Below, piece after piece: positions 1-6,530 of a stretch of 10,974 nt of DNA (within the stretch, counting starts at the first letter, position 1; each line of letters opens with the position of its first letter). Position numbers and translations under genes: made by a program. Source of the stretch: an uncultured Lactobacillus sp. (GTDB lineage: Bacteria; Bacillota; Bacilli; Lactobacillales; Lactobacillaceae); NCBI GenBank assembly GCA_945281075.1, contig CALYQE010000060.1, positions 1 to 10,974 on the forward strand, read 5' to 3'. The notes under the pieces are model-generated. The model searched no databases and was not told where the DNA came from. It saw only the letters and a program-made list of their open reading frames with translations.

Positions 1-1362
1 TAGGCTAACTTTAAGCTTGAAGTAGCCTGGTTCATCCTTGAATTCATAGCCATTAGGCGTTAACTGCATAATATGCGGCCTGGCTTTGACCTCTTCTTGA
101 CCGATAATTACAGCCTGATTAGCTGCCGGAAATTCAACTTGTGGAGAGCGACTAATAACCTCGACCGTTTTGCGCCCCTCAAACTCATAAGGATCAGTAT
201 TAAATACAAGCACATCATGGTCAGTCAGCTCCAAGCGTTGAGCCAACCGCTTTTTAACGTAGTTTTCAACACCTTCGGCGATTTCTGTGGCCTGTTTAAT
301 GCGCTGGTTCAGGTCAACTGCTACATTATCCGTTACACTACCGCCCAGCGTGTCATGCGGTTGCAATTCAAACAATAATTTCCACAACTTAATCACAATT
401 CCATTAGAAATCGGAATACCGGCAAACTTTGCGATCAGCATTAACGGTTCCACACGCCGCGTAATCATTTGCTCAAGTTCAAAATTGCTGCGCTTGTTGC
501 GTGAGCGCACGGAAGAAATAGTCCGGTGCACCCGCGAATAAGTCGGGTATCTTAGTTCGCCCTGAAATTCGGGGAGTTTCTTGGTTCGCAGCTTGGCCAT
601 AAATTCAGGGTAGGTGCTAATAACCACATCGTGTTTTGAATATTGGTTAACTTTTTTCAGCGTGGCGGAAATGTCTTGAATAATGTTCATTTGATCAATT
701 CCGGAAGGAACTAACACTTCTTCGTTATTGCCATTTAAGGCTTCAAATTCAATCCCCTGATCCAAGCGATTTTGCACAAAGTCCTGCAGGTTCCGCTTTG
801 ATTCCAAGTCAATTTGTCCCGTGTAATAGCCGAGTGGAAAGTTAGCCGCAAAAACGGCCTTTCCGCCTAACGCCTTCCACTTGAAATAAACCGAATTTGT
901 CTGGCGCTTGAAGTTAGTACCCCGCCAAGACAGAAAATCATGAATCCCCACTTGATTTAAAATCATTGGTAAATTGGCATTAAAACCAAAAGTGTCGGGT
1001 AAATAGCCTAACATCATTGGTTCGCCGTAGTTTTCCCTAGCGTCAATGATGCCGATAATCAAATTACGCAAAAGCGATTCCGTGTTCGGAATTAAAGCAT
1101 CGGTTTGCGTGTACCACGGGCCAATATAGAGCTGCTTGCGATTGACCAAGCGCTTAATGCGTTCTTTAGCTTCAGGATGAATTTCAACATAATCATCCAC
1201 AATTGACATCTGTCCGTCTAAAGTAAAATTAGCCTCAGGGTGTTCTTCAAGTTCATCGAGGACTTGCGTAAACAACTGATCGCTTAAGACCTGCGCGTCT
1301 TGAGTAGTGAAATACCATTCACGATCCCAATGAGTGTGATTGACAAAATATGCTTTAACCAT
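1..1362 (-). CDS. Alpha-mannosidase, glycoside hydrolase family 38 (partial, C-terminus off the left edge)
   Basis: The first 454 residues are visible, in an unbroken frame that is still open at base 1; full family members of this type are about 850-900 residues. It is predicted to be a cytoplasmic, metal-dependent retaining alpha-mannosidase. The N-terminus carries HTHWDREW, with His11 and Asp13 as zinc ligands. Asp123 in PDTFG is the expected catalytic nucleophile and His336 in PHDTLGG the third metal-binding histidine, matching the GH38 layout (His, Asp, Asp, His) known from Golgi mannosidase II and MngB-type enzymes. No signal peptide is present. The ATG at 1362 follows AGGAG, which overlaps the stop codon of the upstream mannosidase gene; the gap is 8 bases, so the two are certainly co-transcribed. 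It shares the same motifs with its neighbour but the sequences are clearly diverged, so this is an old paralogue pair, probably with different linkage or aglycone preference. The family is certain; the exact substrate is not. Confidence 0.93.
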   Translation of the reverse strand, partial: MVKAYFVNHTHWDREWYFTTQDAQVLSDQLFTQVLDELEEHPEANFTLDGQMSIVDDYVEIHPEAKERIKRLVNRKQLYIGPWYTQTDALIPNTESLLRNLIIGIIDARENYGEPMMLGYLPDTFGFNANLPMILNQVGIHDFLSWRGTNFKRQTNSVYFKWKALGGKAVFAANFPLGYYTGQIDLESKRNLQDFVQNRLDQGIEFEALNGNNEEVLVPSGIDQMNIIQDISATLKKVNQYSKHDVVISTYPEFMAKLRTKKLPEFQGELRYPTYSRVHRTISSVRSRNKRSNFELEQMITRRVEPLMLIAKFAGIPISNGIVIKLWKLLFELQPHDTLGGSVTDNVAVDLNQRIKQATEIAEGVENYVKKRLAQRLELTDHDVLVFNTDPYEFEGRKTVEVISRSPQVEFPAANQAVIIGQEEVKARPHIMQLTPNGYEFKDEPGYFKLKVSL

Positions 1363-1370
1363 AGTTTCTC

Positions 1371-4040
1371 CTAAAATTCAAAATAAACTGTAATAAATTG
1401 TGCATGATCAACTTCCGGCAACTCGACTTTAGCCTCACGAACTGATAAGGTTTGCGTCACTTCTGCGGTTAGATCAACTAGCTGAACCAAACGGGGCGTA
1501 TGAACAAAAGTAATGCTATCTTTAACGCGATGAAATTTCGGGTTATACAGTCTAACCAGATAACCTTGTTTGTGCGGCATTTTTTGAATCGTGCTAACCG
1601 TCAACTGCTGACTCGTATTAAATAAGCTGACTTCTTGAGGCGCATCGCCAACAACCGGATTAAGCGGAAAAGTTAATCTTCCGTTCAAAAATTCGCCGTA
1701 TTCGTAGACTTGCAGCGGTGTCAGATATTCTTTTACGGCATTAGCAAGATCAGTTTGGTCATATTCCGTTTGAGCAAAAAGCAGGCCAAAGTCGAAGGTC
1801 AGCATTTTATTAAGCTGAGCTGCCGGCGTCGAAACCGTTTCGTCCCCCGAAGCCCGTCCCGGCCGATAGAGCAAATCTTTTTTGCCCAGCATGCCGTAGG
1901 TTCGAAATAGCGTTAATCTAATTGTCGCGTTATTTTCTCCCACGCTCTCATACTCACGCACGCCTTGCGGGGCAATCGCCACGCAGCGCTCAGAGCCAGA
2001 CAGAGCTACAAAGCTTTGCATTGGGTTGATTGCAATCGGCTTTTCTTGCCATTGAGCCGGATCTTTTGCCCATTGCGCCAGTTCTTTTTCTTTGACTAGC
2101 GGTCTCTTAACGGTACCAAACTGAATATCAGCAATACTTGAGTTCGTGATGATTTCACTAGCAAAATTAACGCACAGACGGTGACTTTTTGGGGCACGAT
2201 TGTCAACTTTTACTTTAAAGTCAATCATTTTACTGGCCTTTGCCAAAGTCACAATCAATTGCACCGGCATCTTCGTGTCTTTTATACCTCGAGCCCGACC
2301 TGCTAAGTCATGCGGAACTAGAAAATCATAATCAATGATGAGCTGCTCTTTTAATTTTCCGCGCATTACGGTTGTGTGATATTTTTGCTGGGTTGAATAA
2401 ACATGCAGATCCTTTTTGGCAGGAGAATAATTGTATGAATCACCATCATCGCCGTTTTCCTCAATTATGGCCTGGCGCCGATATAAATAATTATTCAGCT
2501 CATCAAGGATATTCAGGCTGCCGTCCTCATTAACCGTAATCCGATAAAAATCATTGGCGATTTCGTTAGCAGATACCGGGGCAGTGAGCTCGAGCTTTTG
2601 GTCTTTTTCTGGAATCAGTTCAAATTGACGGTAGCCAAAGGCCGGCAACTGGGTAAATTCAATCTCTGCTTTAACTTCATAAACTTTTGCCGGCAGATAG
2701 ATTTTTTGGCCGGGATCAAGCTGAATCGTCGCCCCCTTAATTAACTCGGTAACATCCTTGATCGCGGTAATTTCATATTGCAGGCTATTCCCATCAGTGT
2801 CTTGCAGGCTAAAGCAGCGACTAGGACTGTAAAAAGTTTGACTAACAATGCCGCTACGCTTATTAGGCAAAGTGTTAAAGACGGTCAGTGTTAGTGGCTG
2901 CTTAATCGGCTTGATCCGTGTCGTCAGTTCCCTCATGGTCAATTCAATCAAAGTGCTTGCTAGGTCTTGGACTTCCTGATAACGCATTCTAATCTGGTCA
3001 TTGACCTCATCTGATACGCAATTTCCCATTGAATCATGGGCAGCATTTTTAAACATCTTTTTCCAGATATCCTCAACGGTTTTTTCGGGGTAATCCTGGC
3101 CAAAGTAGCTGCCAAGAGCGAGAATCGGTTCCATAATATTACTCAAGTAGTTTTGTAATTTGGTATTCAGCTGCTTGAGATCAGCACGGGACGAAGTAAT
3201 CGACTTGTGAACACGCATATCCTTTCCACTGTCCTGCTCGCCGGTCAGTCTAATTAAAGCTGGTTTCTCCGCGCGAACACTGGCAACATAGTCTTCTAAT
3301 GACCCCACCTTGAAAGTAAAGTGATTTTGATTGGCCTGATTAAGCTTGGTCAAAAATTGTGGTAGGTCAAATCTAATTGGCGCCATATCCGAGCCATTAG
3401 GAAAAAGAAGGTTATTCGTTGTAGCTTGCTCAACAATCGTCTTAAATGGTTCTTCTGTCATTAGCTGTTTGAGCTTAGTTTCATCAACTACCCCACCAAC
3501 AAAATAGCCACAGGCCATCCGAAAAACAGTCACTTCCGAACCGTCTTCACCTTGCCAGATAAATTCTGATTGCCGAGCCGTTGCTAAGGAAAAGCCGCGG
3601 TATAAAACGGCATCGTTCAAGTGAAAGCCGCGAAAAATTTGCGGCATGCTCGATTCTTGTCCAAAAGAATCTGGAACATAGGCAATTTTCATGTGTTCGC
3701 CCAAGCGGTCGCTTTCCTGGATCCCAATGCGCAAATTATTAATAATGCTTTCGCCGGAAACCATAAATTGGTCGGTTTGGGTATACCACGGGCCAAGAAT
3801 CAACTTTTTTCCCTTGACCAGTTTTTTCACGAGCGCAGTATCTTGCGGACGCCACTTCAAGTAGTCCTCGATTAATGATGCTTGTCCATCCAATAAAAAA
3901 GACTTGAATTCGCCCCCCTTTTCCAAATAAGTAAGCACATCTTTCAGATCTTTTAATAAATAGACTTTCGCTTTTGAAGAGGTGAAAAACCACTCTCGAT
4001 CCCAATGTGTGTGCGGGACAACGTATACTGTTTTTATCAT
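1371..4040 (-). CDS. Alpha-mannosidase, glycoside hydrolase family 38 (MngB-like)
   Basis: This is a complete 889-residue enzyme, close to the 877 residues of E. coli MngB (mannosylglycerate hydrolase). The zinc site is visible as HTHWDREW (His12, Asp14), the nucleophile as Asp124 in PDSFG, and the third histidine as His335 in AAHDSMGN. The N-terminal catalytic domain occupies roughly residues 1-280, followed by the helical middle domain and a long beta-rich C-terminal half, as in the family. There is no signal peptide, so it acts in the cytoplasm, fitting hydrolysis of a PTS-delivered phosphorylated alpha-mannoside. The frame is open upstream to an ATG at 4094, but I chose the ATG at 4040: AGGAG lies five bases before it, and HTHWD then sits about ten residues from the N-terminus, as in the adjacent paralogue. 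It lies 75 bases after the EIIC gene, across a hairpin, and 8 bases before the second GH38 gene. Whether it acts on mannosyl-glycerate, on glycan fragments or on another mannoside cannot be read from the sequence. Confidence 0.95.
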   Translation of the reverse strand: MIKTVYVVPHTHWDREWFFTSSKAKVYLLKDLKDVLTYLEKGGEFKSFLLDGQASLIEDYLKWRPQDTALVKKLVKGKKLILGPWYTQTDQFMVSGESIINNLRIGIQESDRLGEHMKIAYVPDSFGQESSMPQIFRGFHLNDAVLYRGFSLATARQSEFIWQGEDGSEVTVFRMACGYFVGGVVDETKLKQLMTEEPFKTIVEQATTNNLLFPNGSDMAPIRFDLPQFLTKLNQANQNHFTFKVGSLEDYVASVRAEKPALIRLTGEQDSGKDMRVHKSITSSRADLKQLNTKLQNYLSNIMEPILALGSYFGQDYPEKTVEDIWKKMFKNAAHDSMGNCVSDEVNDQIRMRYQEVQDLASTLIELTMRELTTRIKPIKQPLTLTVFNTLPNKRSGIVSQTFYSPSRCFSLQDTDGNSLQYEITAIKDVTELIKGATIQLDPGQKIYLPAKVYEVKAEIEFTQLPAFGYRQFELIPEKDQKLELTAPVSANEIANDFYRITVNEDGSLNILDELNNYLYRRQAIIEENGDDGDSYNYSPAKKDLHVYSTQQKYHTTVMRGKLKEQLIIDYDFLVPHDLAGRARGIKDTKMPVQLIVTLAKASKMIDFKVKVDNRAPKSHRLCVNFASEIITNSSIADIQFGTVKRPLVKEKELAQWAKDPAQWQEKPIAINPMQSFVALSGSERCVAIAPQGVREYESVGENNATIRLTLFRTYGMLGKKDLLYRPGRASGDETVSTPAAQLNKMLTFDFGLLFAQTEYDQTDLANAVKEYLTPLQVYEYGEFLNGRLTFPLNPVVGDAPQEVSLFNTSQQLTVSTIQKMPHKQGYLVRLYNPKFHRVKDSITFVHTPRLVQLVDLTAEVTQTLSVREAKVELPEVDHAQFITVYFEF

Positions 4041-4045
4041 TTGTT

Positions 4046-4050
4046 CTCCT
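4046..4050 (-). promoter_or_regulatory. Ribosome binding site deciding the GH38 start
   Basis: AGGAG on the minus strand stands five bases before the ATG at 4040. The alternative ATG at 4094 lies inside the hairpin loop region and has no comparable site, so the shorter protein is preferred. Confidence 0.8.
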
Positions 4051-4058
4051 ATAAAGAA

Positions 4059-4105
4059 AAAACTATAGCGAGAAGTTGTTAAGTTAATTCCCAAGCTATA
4101 GTTTT
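4059..4105 (-). terminator. Intra-operon hairpin with T-run (possible partial terminator or processing site)
   Basis: Bases 4095-4105 and 4059-4069 form a perfect 11-bp inverted repeat (AAAACTATAGC / GCTATAGTTTT) around a 25-base loop. Read on the minus strand, the hairpin comes after the EIIC stop codon and its 3' arm runs into a stretch of six T, then CTTT, just before the ribosome binding site of the mannosidase gene. The stem is AT-rich, so it would be a weak terminator. It may reduce hydrolase expression relative to the transporter, or protect and process the mRNA. It is the only sizeable gap in this operon. Confidence 0.55.
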
Positions 4106-4115
4106 CGGTTTCATA

Positions 4116-5213
4116 TTATTGAATGTTCAATTCGATCTCGTCATCGCTCATTGACTCTTCACCAGTCGAATCTTTATCAGTAAAGTCGGCAATTAAAGGT
4201 GCAACGATCGCGATAAACAAGGCACAAACCAGGATACCTGCTAGGTAAGCAACAATGTTGTCAGCAGTCAGGATGCCAGGTAAACCGCCTAGAGGAGGGA
4301 TATGAGATTTAACGCCTAAAAATGCAGCAGTGGCTGAACCGAGTGCGCCGCCGATCACGTTAACGATAATTAGCTGTGGCGCCTTCATCATGAAAGGAAT
4401 AGCTCCTTCCGTGATTCCAAACGTTCCCATAATTAGGTTGTTGTGACCCATTTCCAGTAGTTCCGGTGAAAAACGCTTCTTTGGCCAAATAAAACTCATG
4501 ATTGCATATCCCATTGGAATTGCACAGATGGCAACGTTAGTATACAGACATGGTTGATAGATTCCTTCAATAAAGAAGAAGTTGCCTACGCCCCAAGCAG
4601 CCTTATTAACAGGGCCGCCAAGGTCAACACCGATCATGCCACCCATGATTGCGGCTAAGAGAATGGCATTTGTCTTTTGTTCAACCATGAATTTAACCCA
4701 TGAGGTTAAACCATTATTCAACCATGCCAGTGGTGGCGTTAAAACCACACCGACAAATAGCGCGACCGAACCAACTGTTAACAGCGGCATCACAATCAAT
4801 TCAATTGCTGAATTCCATTTTTCAGGCACCTTGATCTTACGGCACCAACGGGCAACATAACCGGCAATCAACCCGGCAGCAATTGCTCCAATGAAACCTA
4901 GCTGATTATTTGTTGCCAGCTGACCTCCAATAAAACCGGCCCCAAGAGCGGGCTTATCGCCAAGGGCATAGGCAATGTAACCACCAATGACCAAGTTGAC
5001 TAGGCCAATGCCAATCCAACCTACCTGATTGATTTGGTATAGCATATGGAAAAAGCTCGAAGTTTTAGCAAACTTTGATAAGTCGCCATAGCCAAAACAC
5101 ATTCCAATTAACTGCGGTACTCCGACAACCAAAGCACCACCAATGACAGTCGGGATCATATATGAGATCCCGCTCATAATGGCTCCTTCCCATTCCTTCA
5201 AAATCTTCTTCAT
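4116..5213 (-). CDS. PTS fructose-family EIIC, membrane permease subunit
   Basis: This 365-residue hydrophobic protein is the membrane channel of a fructose/mannitol-family PTS transporter that takes up a sugar while it is phosphorylated. It has about eight to nine hydrophobic segments, beginning around residues 13-40. Recognisable family signatures are the polar loop DLGGPVNKAA (197-206) and GITEGAIPF (266-274), whose glutamate belongs to the substrate-binding region in Fru-type EIIC proteins. The tail after residue 344 is acidic and probably cytoplasmic. The ATG at 5213 starts one base after the EIIB stop, with AGGAG seven bases ahead. EIIA, EIIB and EIIC are separate proteins here, whereas E. 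coli MngA is one fused chain. Linkage to two alpha-mannosidases suggests an alpha-mannoside rather than fructose as substrate; this is inference from context. Family assignment is firm. Confidence 0.93.
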   Translation of the reverse strand: MKKILKEWEGAIMSGISYMIPTVIGGALVVGVPQLIGMCFGYGDLSKFAKTSSFFHMLYQINQVGWIGIGLVNLVIGGYIAYALGDKPALGAGFIGGQLATNNQLGFIGAIAAGLIAGYVARWCRKIKVPEKWNSAIELIVMPLLTVGSVALFVGVVLTPPLAWLNNGLTSWVKFMVEQKTNAILLAAIMGGMIGVDLGGPVNKAAWGVGNFFFIEGIYQPCLYTNVAICAIPMGYAIMSFIWPKKRFSPELLEMGHNNLIMGTFGITEGAIPFMMKAPQLIIVNVIGGALGSATAAFLGVKSHIPPLGGLPGILTADNIVAYLAGILVCALFIAIVAPLIADFTDKDSTGEESMSDDEIELNIQ

Positions 5214-5214
5214 T

Positions 5215-5532
5215 TTAGTTCTCCTTCTTAACCGCCGCGGCGCACTTCTTCAAGACTGCCTTAGGTGCTTTAATACAGGTATTAATATCCACCCGAATGA
5301 TCGGCTTGCCTTCAAATCTATCCATGCTAGTAATCTTTTGGTCCGATGCGATCAAAACAAAGTCAGCCGCATCTGCCTCAACCTGCGTAATTGCGTTGAC
5401 CGGGCCCATCATCCCCTGTTGTTCAATTCTGACATTCCAGCCCAATTCAGTGCCGGCTTTTTCCAAAGCCTTAGCTGCCATTGGGGTATGAGCTAGTCCA
5501 GCTGGACAAGCAGAAACTCCTACTACATTCAT
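5215..5532 (-). CDS. PTS fructose-family EIIB subunit
   Basis: This 105-residue cytoplasmic protein accepts phosphate from EIIA on a cysteine and passes it to the sugar bound by EIIC. The P-loop signature CPAGLAHT starts at Cys9, the expected phosphorylated residue, and is followed by MAAKAL, as usual in Fru-type EIIB domains (CPTGIAHT type). Length matches a stand-alone EIIB domain. I chose the ATG at 5532; a GTG directly before it would add one residue. AGGAG lies eight bases before the ATG, inside the end of the EIIA gene. The gaps are only 3 bases to EIIA and 1 base to EIIC, so translation is probably coupled. Confidence 0.93.
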   Translation of the reverse strand: MNVVGVSACPAGLAHTPMAAKALEKAGTELGWNVRIEQQGMMGPVNAITQVEADAADFVLIASDQKITSMDRFEGKPIIRVDINTCIKAPKAVLKKCAAAVKKEN

Positions 5533-5535
5533 CAC

Positions 5536-5985
5536 TTATTCTCCTATCTTTTGATTAATATAATCCGCTATTTCTTTTTGAGAGGTTAAACTTCTCAGCT
5601 TTTGCTTAAATTCGTCCTCAAGCAAGGCCGTTGATAAATTGGCTAACATTTTTAAATGCTCATTGCCGGCATTTTCAGGCGGAACCATGAGCGTAAAAAT
5701 ATCGCTCACTGGCTTGTCATCATATGTCTGCCAGTCGATTGGCTGAGACAGTCTGAAATACAAGAAGCCCGGTTTTTGAACAGCGGCATTTTTGGCGTGC
5801 GGAATCGCAAAGCCATCTTCTAGTCCTGTCGAAAACTCTTTTTCTCTTTCCAAAAAGCTCTGATTAAGTTCAGCAATGCTTTTGGTGTAGCCAGTATCAA
5901 AGGCTGCTTGAGAAGCAAATTTTAAAAAGGAATCAACGCTTAGCTCATTAACGTTTAAAAAAACGTCACTCGCTGTAAATTTCAT
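5536..5985 (-). CDS. PTS fructose-family EIIA subunit
   Basis: This 149-residue cytoplasmic protein takes phosphate from HPr and hands it to EIIB. The active-site histidine is His63, in the motif GFAIPHAKN, typical of the PtsN/mannitol-fructose EIIA fold. The 100-110 region contains the conserved-looking ML(A)NLSTALLEDEF helix. It is the first gene of the leftward operon. The frame is closed by TGA four codons upstream of the ATG at 5985, so this start is forced; only a weak purine-rich sequence (GGAAGTGA) stands before it, further away than usual. Transcription starts near 6024 from the promoter at 6031-6058, giving a leader of about 40 bases that overlaps a cre-like site. Confidence 0.93.
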   Translation of the reverse strand: MKFTASDVFLNVNELSVDSFLKFASQAAFDTGYTKSIAELNQSFLEREKEFSTGLEDGFAIPHAKNAAVQKPGFLYFRLSQPIDWQTYDDKPVSDIFTLMVPPENAGNEHLKMLANLSTALLEDEFKQKLRSLTSQKEIADYINQKIGE

Positions 5986-6009
5986 TATTTGCTTTCACTT
6001 CCATTTCTT

Positions 6010-6023
6010 TGAAACCCTTTACA
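6010..6023 (-). promoter_or_regulatory. cre-like site (CcpA catabolite repression)
   Basis: TGAAACCCTTTACA matches the 14-base consensus TGWAARCGYTWNCW at 12 positions; the purine before the central CG and the G itself deviate. It sits just downstream of the predicted -10 box of the EIIA promoter, at about the transcription start, a place where CcpA binding blocks initiation. Given the sugar-uptake operon behind it, catabolite repression is likely, but this rests on consensus matching alone. Confidence 0.5.
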
Positions 6024-6030
6024 AAAATAA

Positions 6031-6058
6031 ATAATAAAACGAAGTTAGTAGTTTGTAA
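6031..6058 (-). promoter_or_regulatory. Predicted sigma-A promoter of the PTS/alpha-mannosidase operon
   Basis: On the minus strand TTACAA (6053-6058) and TATTAT (6031-6036) are separated by 16 bases, a good housekeeping-type pair. Transcription would begin around 6024, about 40 bases before the EIIA start codon. No better pair was seen closer to the gene. Confidence 0.6.
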
Positions 6059-6321
6059 TTACTGCTTATTTCCATTTAAGTTGGAAAAAGCATATTTAAA
6101 ATAGTGTCATTAAAGTAAAGACTTCCATGAGTGGTTTTCCAACTTCTTCAAGTCATCTTTTCACCACTTTATTATCAGTTACGCATTTTGCTTAAATAAA
6201 ACTTCCCAGCCGGCAGCTAATAAGCTAGGACTGGGGCCAAAAATGCGGTAAAAATTCAATTAGGTGATTGCTTTTGCCCGGCAGATCAGCCTTAAGCGCT
6301 CTTTCGAATTAATTAGTCAGA
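6059..6321. other. Divergent intergenic stretch without a gene
   Basis: The region between the two divergent promoters holds no convincing gene. The only short ATG frame, 22 codons from 6127, lacks a ribosome binding site. Visible structures are an 11-bp inverted repeat (6078-6088 with 6135-6145), a shorter pair (AGTGGT at 6130-6135 with ACCACT at 6163-6168) and a small broken hairpin (CCCAG 6205-6209 with CTGGG 6231-6235). The stretch probably serves as the regulator landing zone for one or both operons; no regulator gene is present in the window. Confidence 0.5.
6078..6145. repeat. 11-bp inverted repeat pair, possible operator
   Basis: AAGTTGGAAAA at 6078-6088 recurs exactly as its reverse complement at 6135-6145, with 46 bases between. 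It lies upstream of the leftward promoter (-35 at 6053-6058), a typical place for an activator. A paired regulator site is a reasonable guess; chance in AT-rich DNA cannot be excluded. Confidence 0.35.
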
Positions 6322-6350
6322 TTGCACTCTGGCTGTCATTTTGCTAGAAT
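6322..6350 (+). promoter_or_regulatory. Predicted sigma-A promoter of the GH1/EIIC operon
   Basis: TTGCAC (6322-6327) and TAGAAT (6345-6350) are separated by exactly 17 bases. Transcription would begin near 6357, leaving a leader of about 174 bases before the GH1 start codon. The long structured leader ends in a terminator, pointing to control after initiation. Confidence 0.6.
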
Positions 6351-6448
6351 GCAAGAGATGAAACAAAGATATATCTATATATTGTCGTAATAAGGTCGAC
6401 AGTTTCTACTCGAAACCAGTAAATTTCGAACTATAGGTAATTAAGACA

Positions 6449-6475
6449 CGTAAATGATGATAGACATTATTTACG
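6449..6475 (+). promoter_or_regulatory. Leader hairpin directly before the attenuator terminator
   Basis: CGTAAATGATG (6449-6459) pairs with CATTATTTACG (6465-6475) over 11 positions with one G-U wobble and a five-base loop. It ends on the base before the terminator stem begins, so the two helices could stack. It may be a binding site for an antitermination factor or part of a switch; no known riboswitch or RAT consensus was recognised in it. Confidence 0.5.
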
Positions 6476-6515
6476 AGGCCTTTTTACTGTGGTTGGCAGT
6501 AAAGGGGCCTTTTAT
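6476..6515 (+). terminator. Intrinsic terminator in the 5' leader of the GH1 operon (attenuator)
   Basis: Bases 6476-6489 pair with 6497-6510 over 14 positions, two of them U-G wobbles, around the loop TGGTTGG; the stem base is GGCC/GGCC-like and a TTTATTTT tract follows. It lies within 20 bases of the GH1 start codon and downstream of the only good promoter, with no gene in between. Transcripts for GH1 must therefore read through it, which is the arrangement of attenuation or antitermination control. The ribosome binding site begins only a few bases after the T-tract. Confidence 0.75.
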
Positions 6516-6520
6516 TTTAC

Positions 6521-6526
6521 AGGAGG
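6521..6526 (+). promoter_or_regulatory. Ribosome binding site deciding the GH1 start
   Basis: AGGAGG stands four bases before the ATG at 6531. An in-frame GTG at 6489 would place the start inside the terminator stem and add 14 residues unlike the family, so the ATG is preferred. Confidence 0.8.
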
Positions 6527-6530
6527 ACGA

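Noticed and set aside
73..541. Plus-strand open frames at the left edge
   Set aside because: They lie opposite the GH38 reading frame, which carries all catalytic motifs; they have no ribosome binding sites or family features.
4041..4094. Upstream ATG giving an 18-residue extension of the complete GH38 enzyme
   Set aside because: It falls in the hairpin loop region without a ribosome binding site, and family members start about ten residues before HTHWD.
5143..5496. 117-codon plus-strand open frame across the EIIB/EIIC genes
   Set aside because: Antisense shadow of two well-supported PTS genes, with no start signal.
6127..6195. 22-codon ATG frame in the divergent intergenic region
   Set aside because: No ribosome binding site or promoter close by, and no recognisable features.
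6205..6235. Hairpin that could be a leftward terminator
   Set aside because: Two short helices (5 and 4 bp) broken by a large internal loop, and no gene upstream on that strand to terminate.
6291..6304. Second cre-like site upstream of the GH1 promoter
   Set aside because: Only 10 of 14 positions agree although the core AAGCGCT is good; too weak to list as a feature.
6477..6509. Resemblance of the terminator (TTACTG ... GCAG ... AAA ... CC) to a BglG/LicT RAT element
   Set aside because: The segment forms one continuous symmetrical helix without the internal loops of RAT, and a RAT should overlap rather than be the terminator. Only partial letter similarity.
6489..6530. GTG start giving a 14-residue N-terminal extension of the GH1 enzyme
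   Set aside because: It lies inside the terminator stem, has no ribosome binding site, and the extension is not family-like; ATG at 6531 follows AGGAGG.
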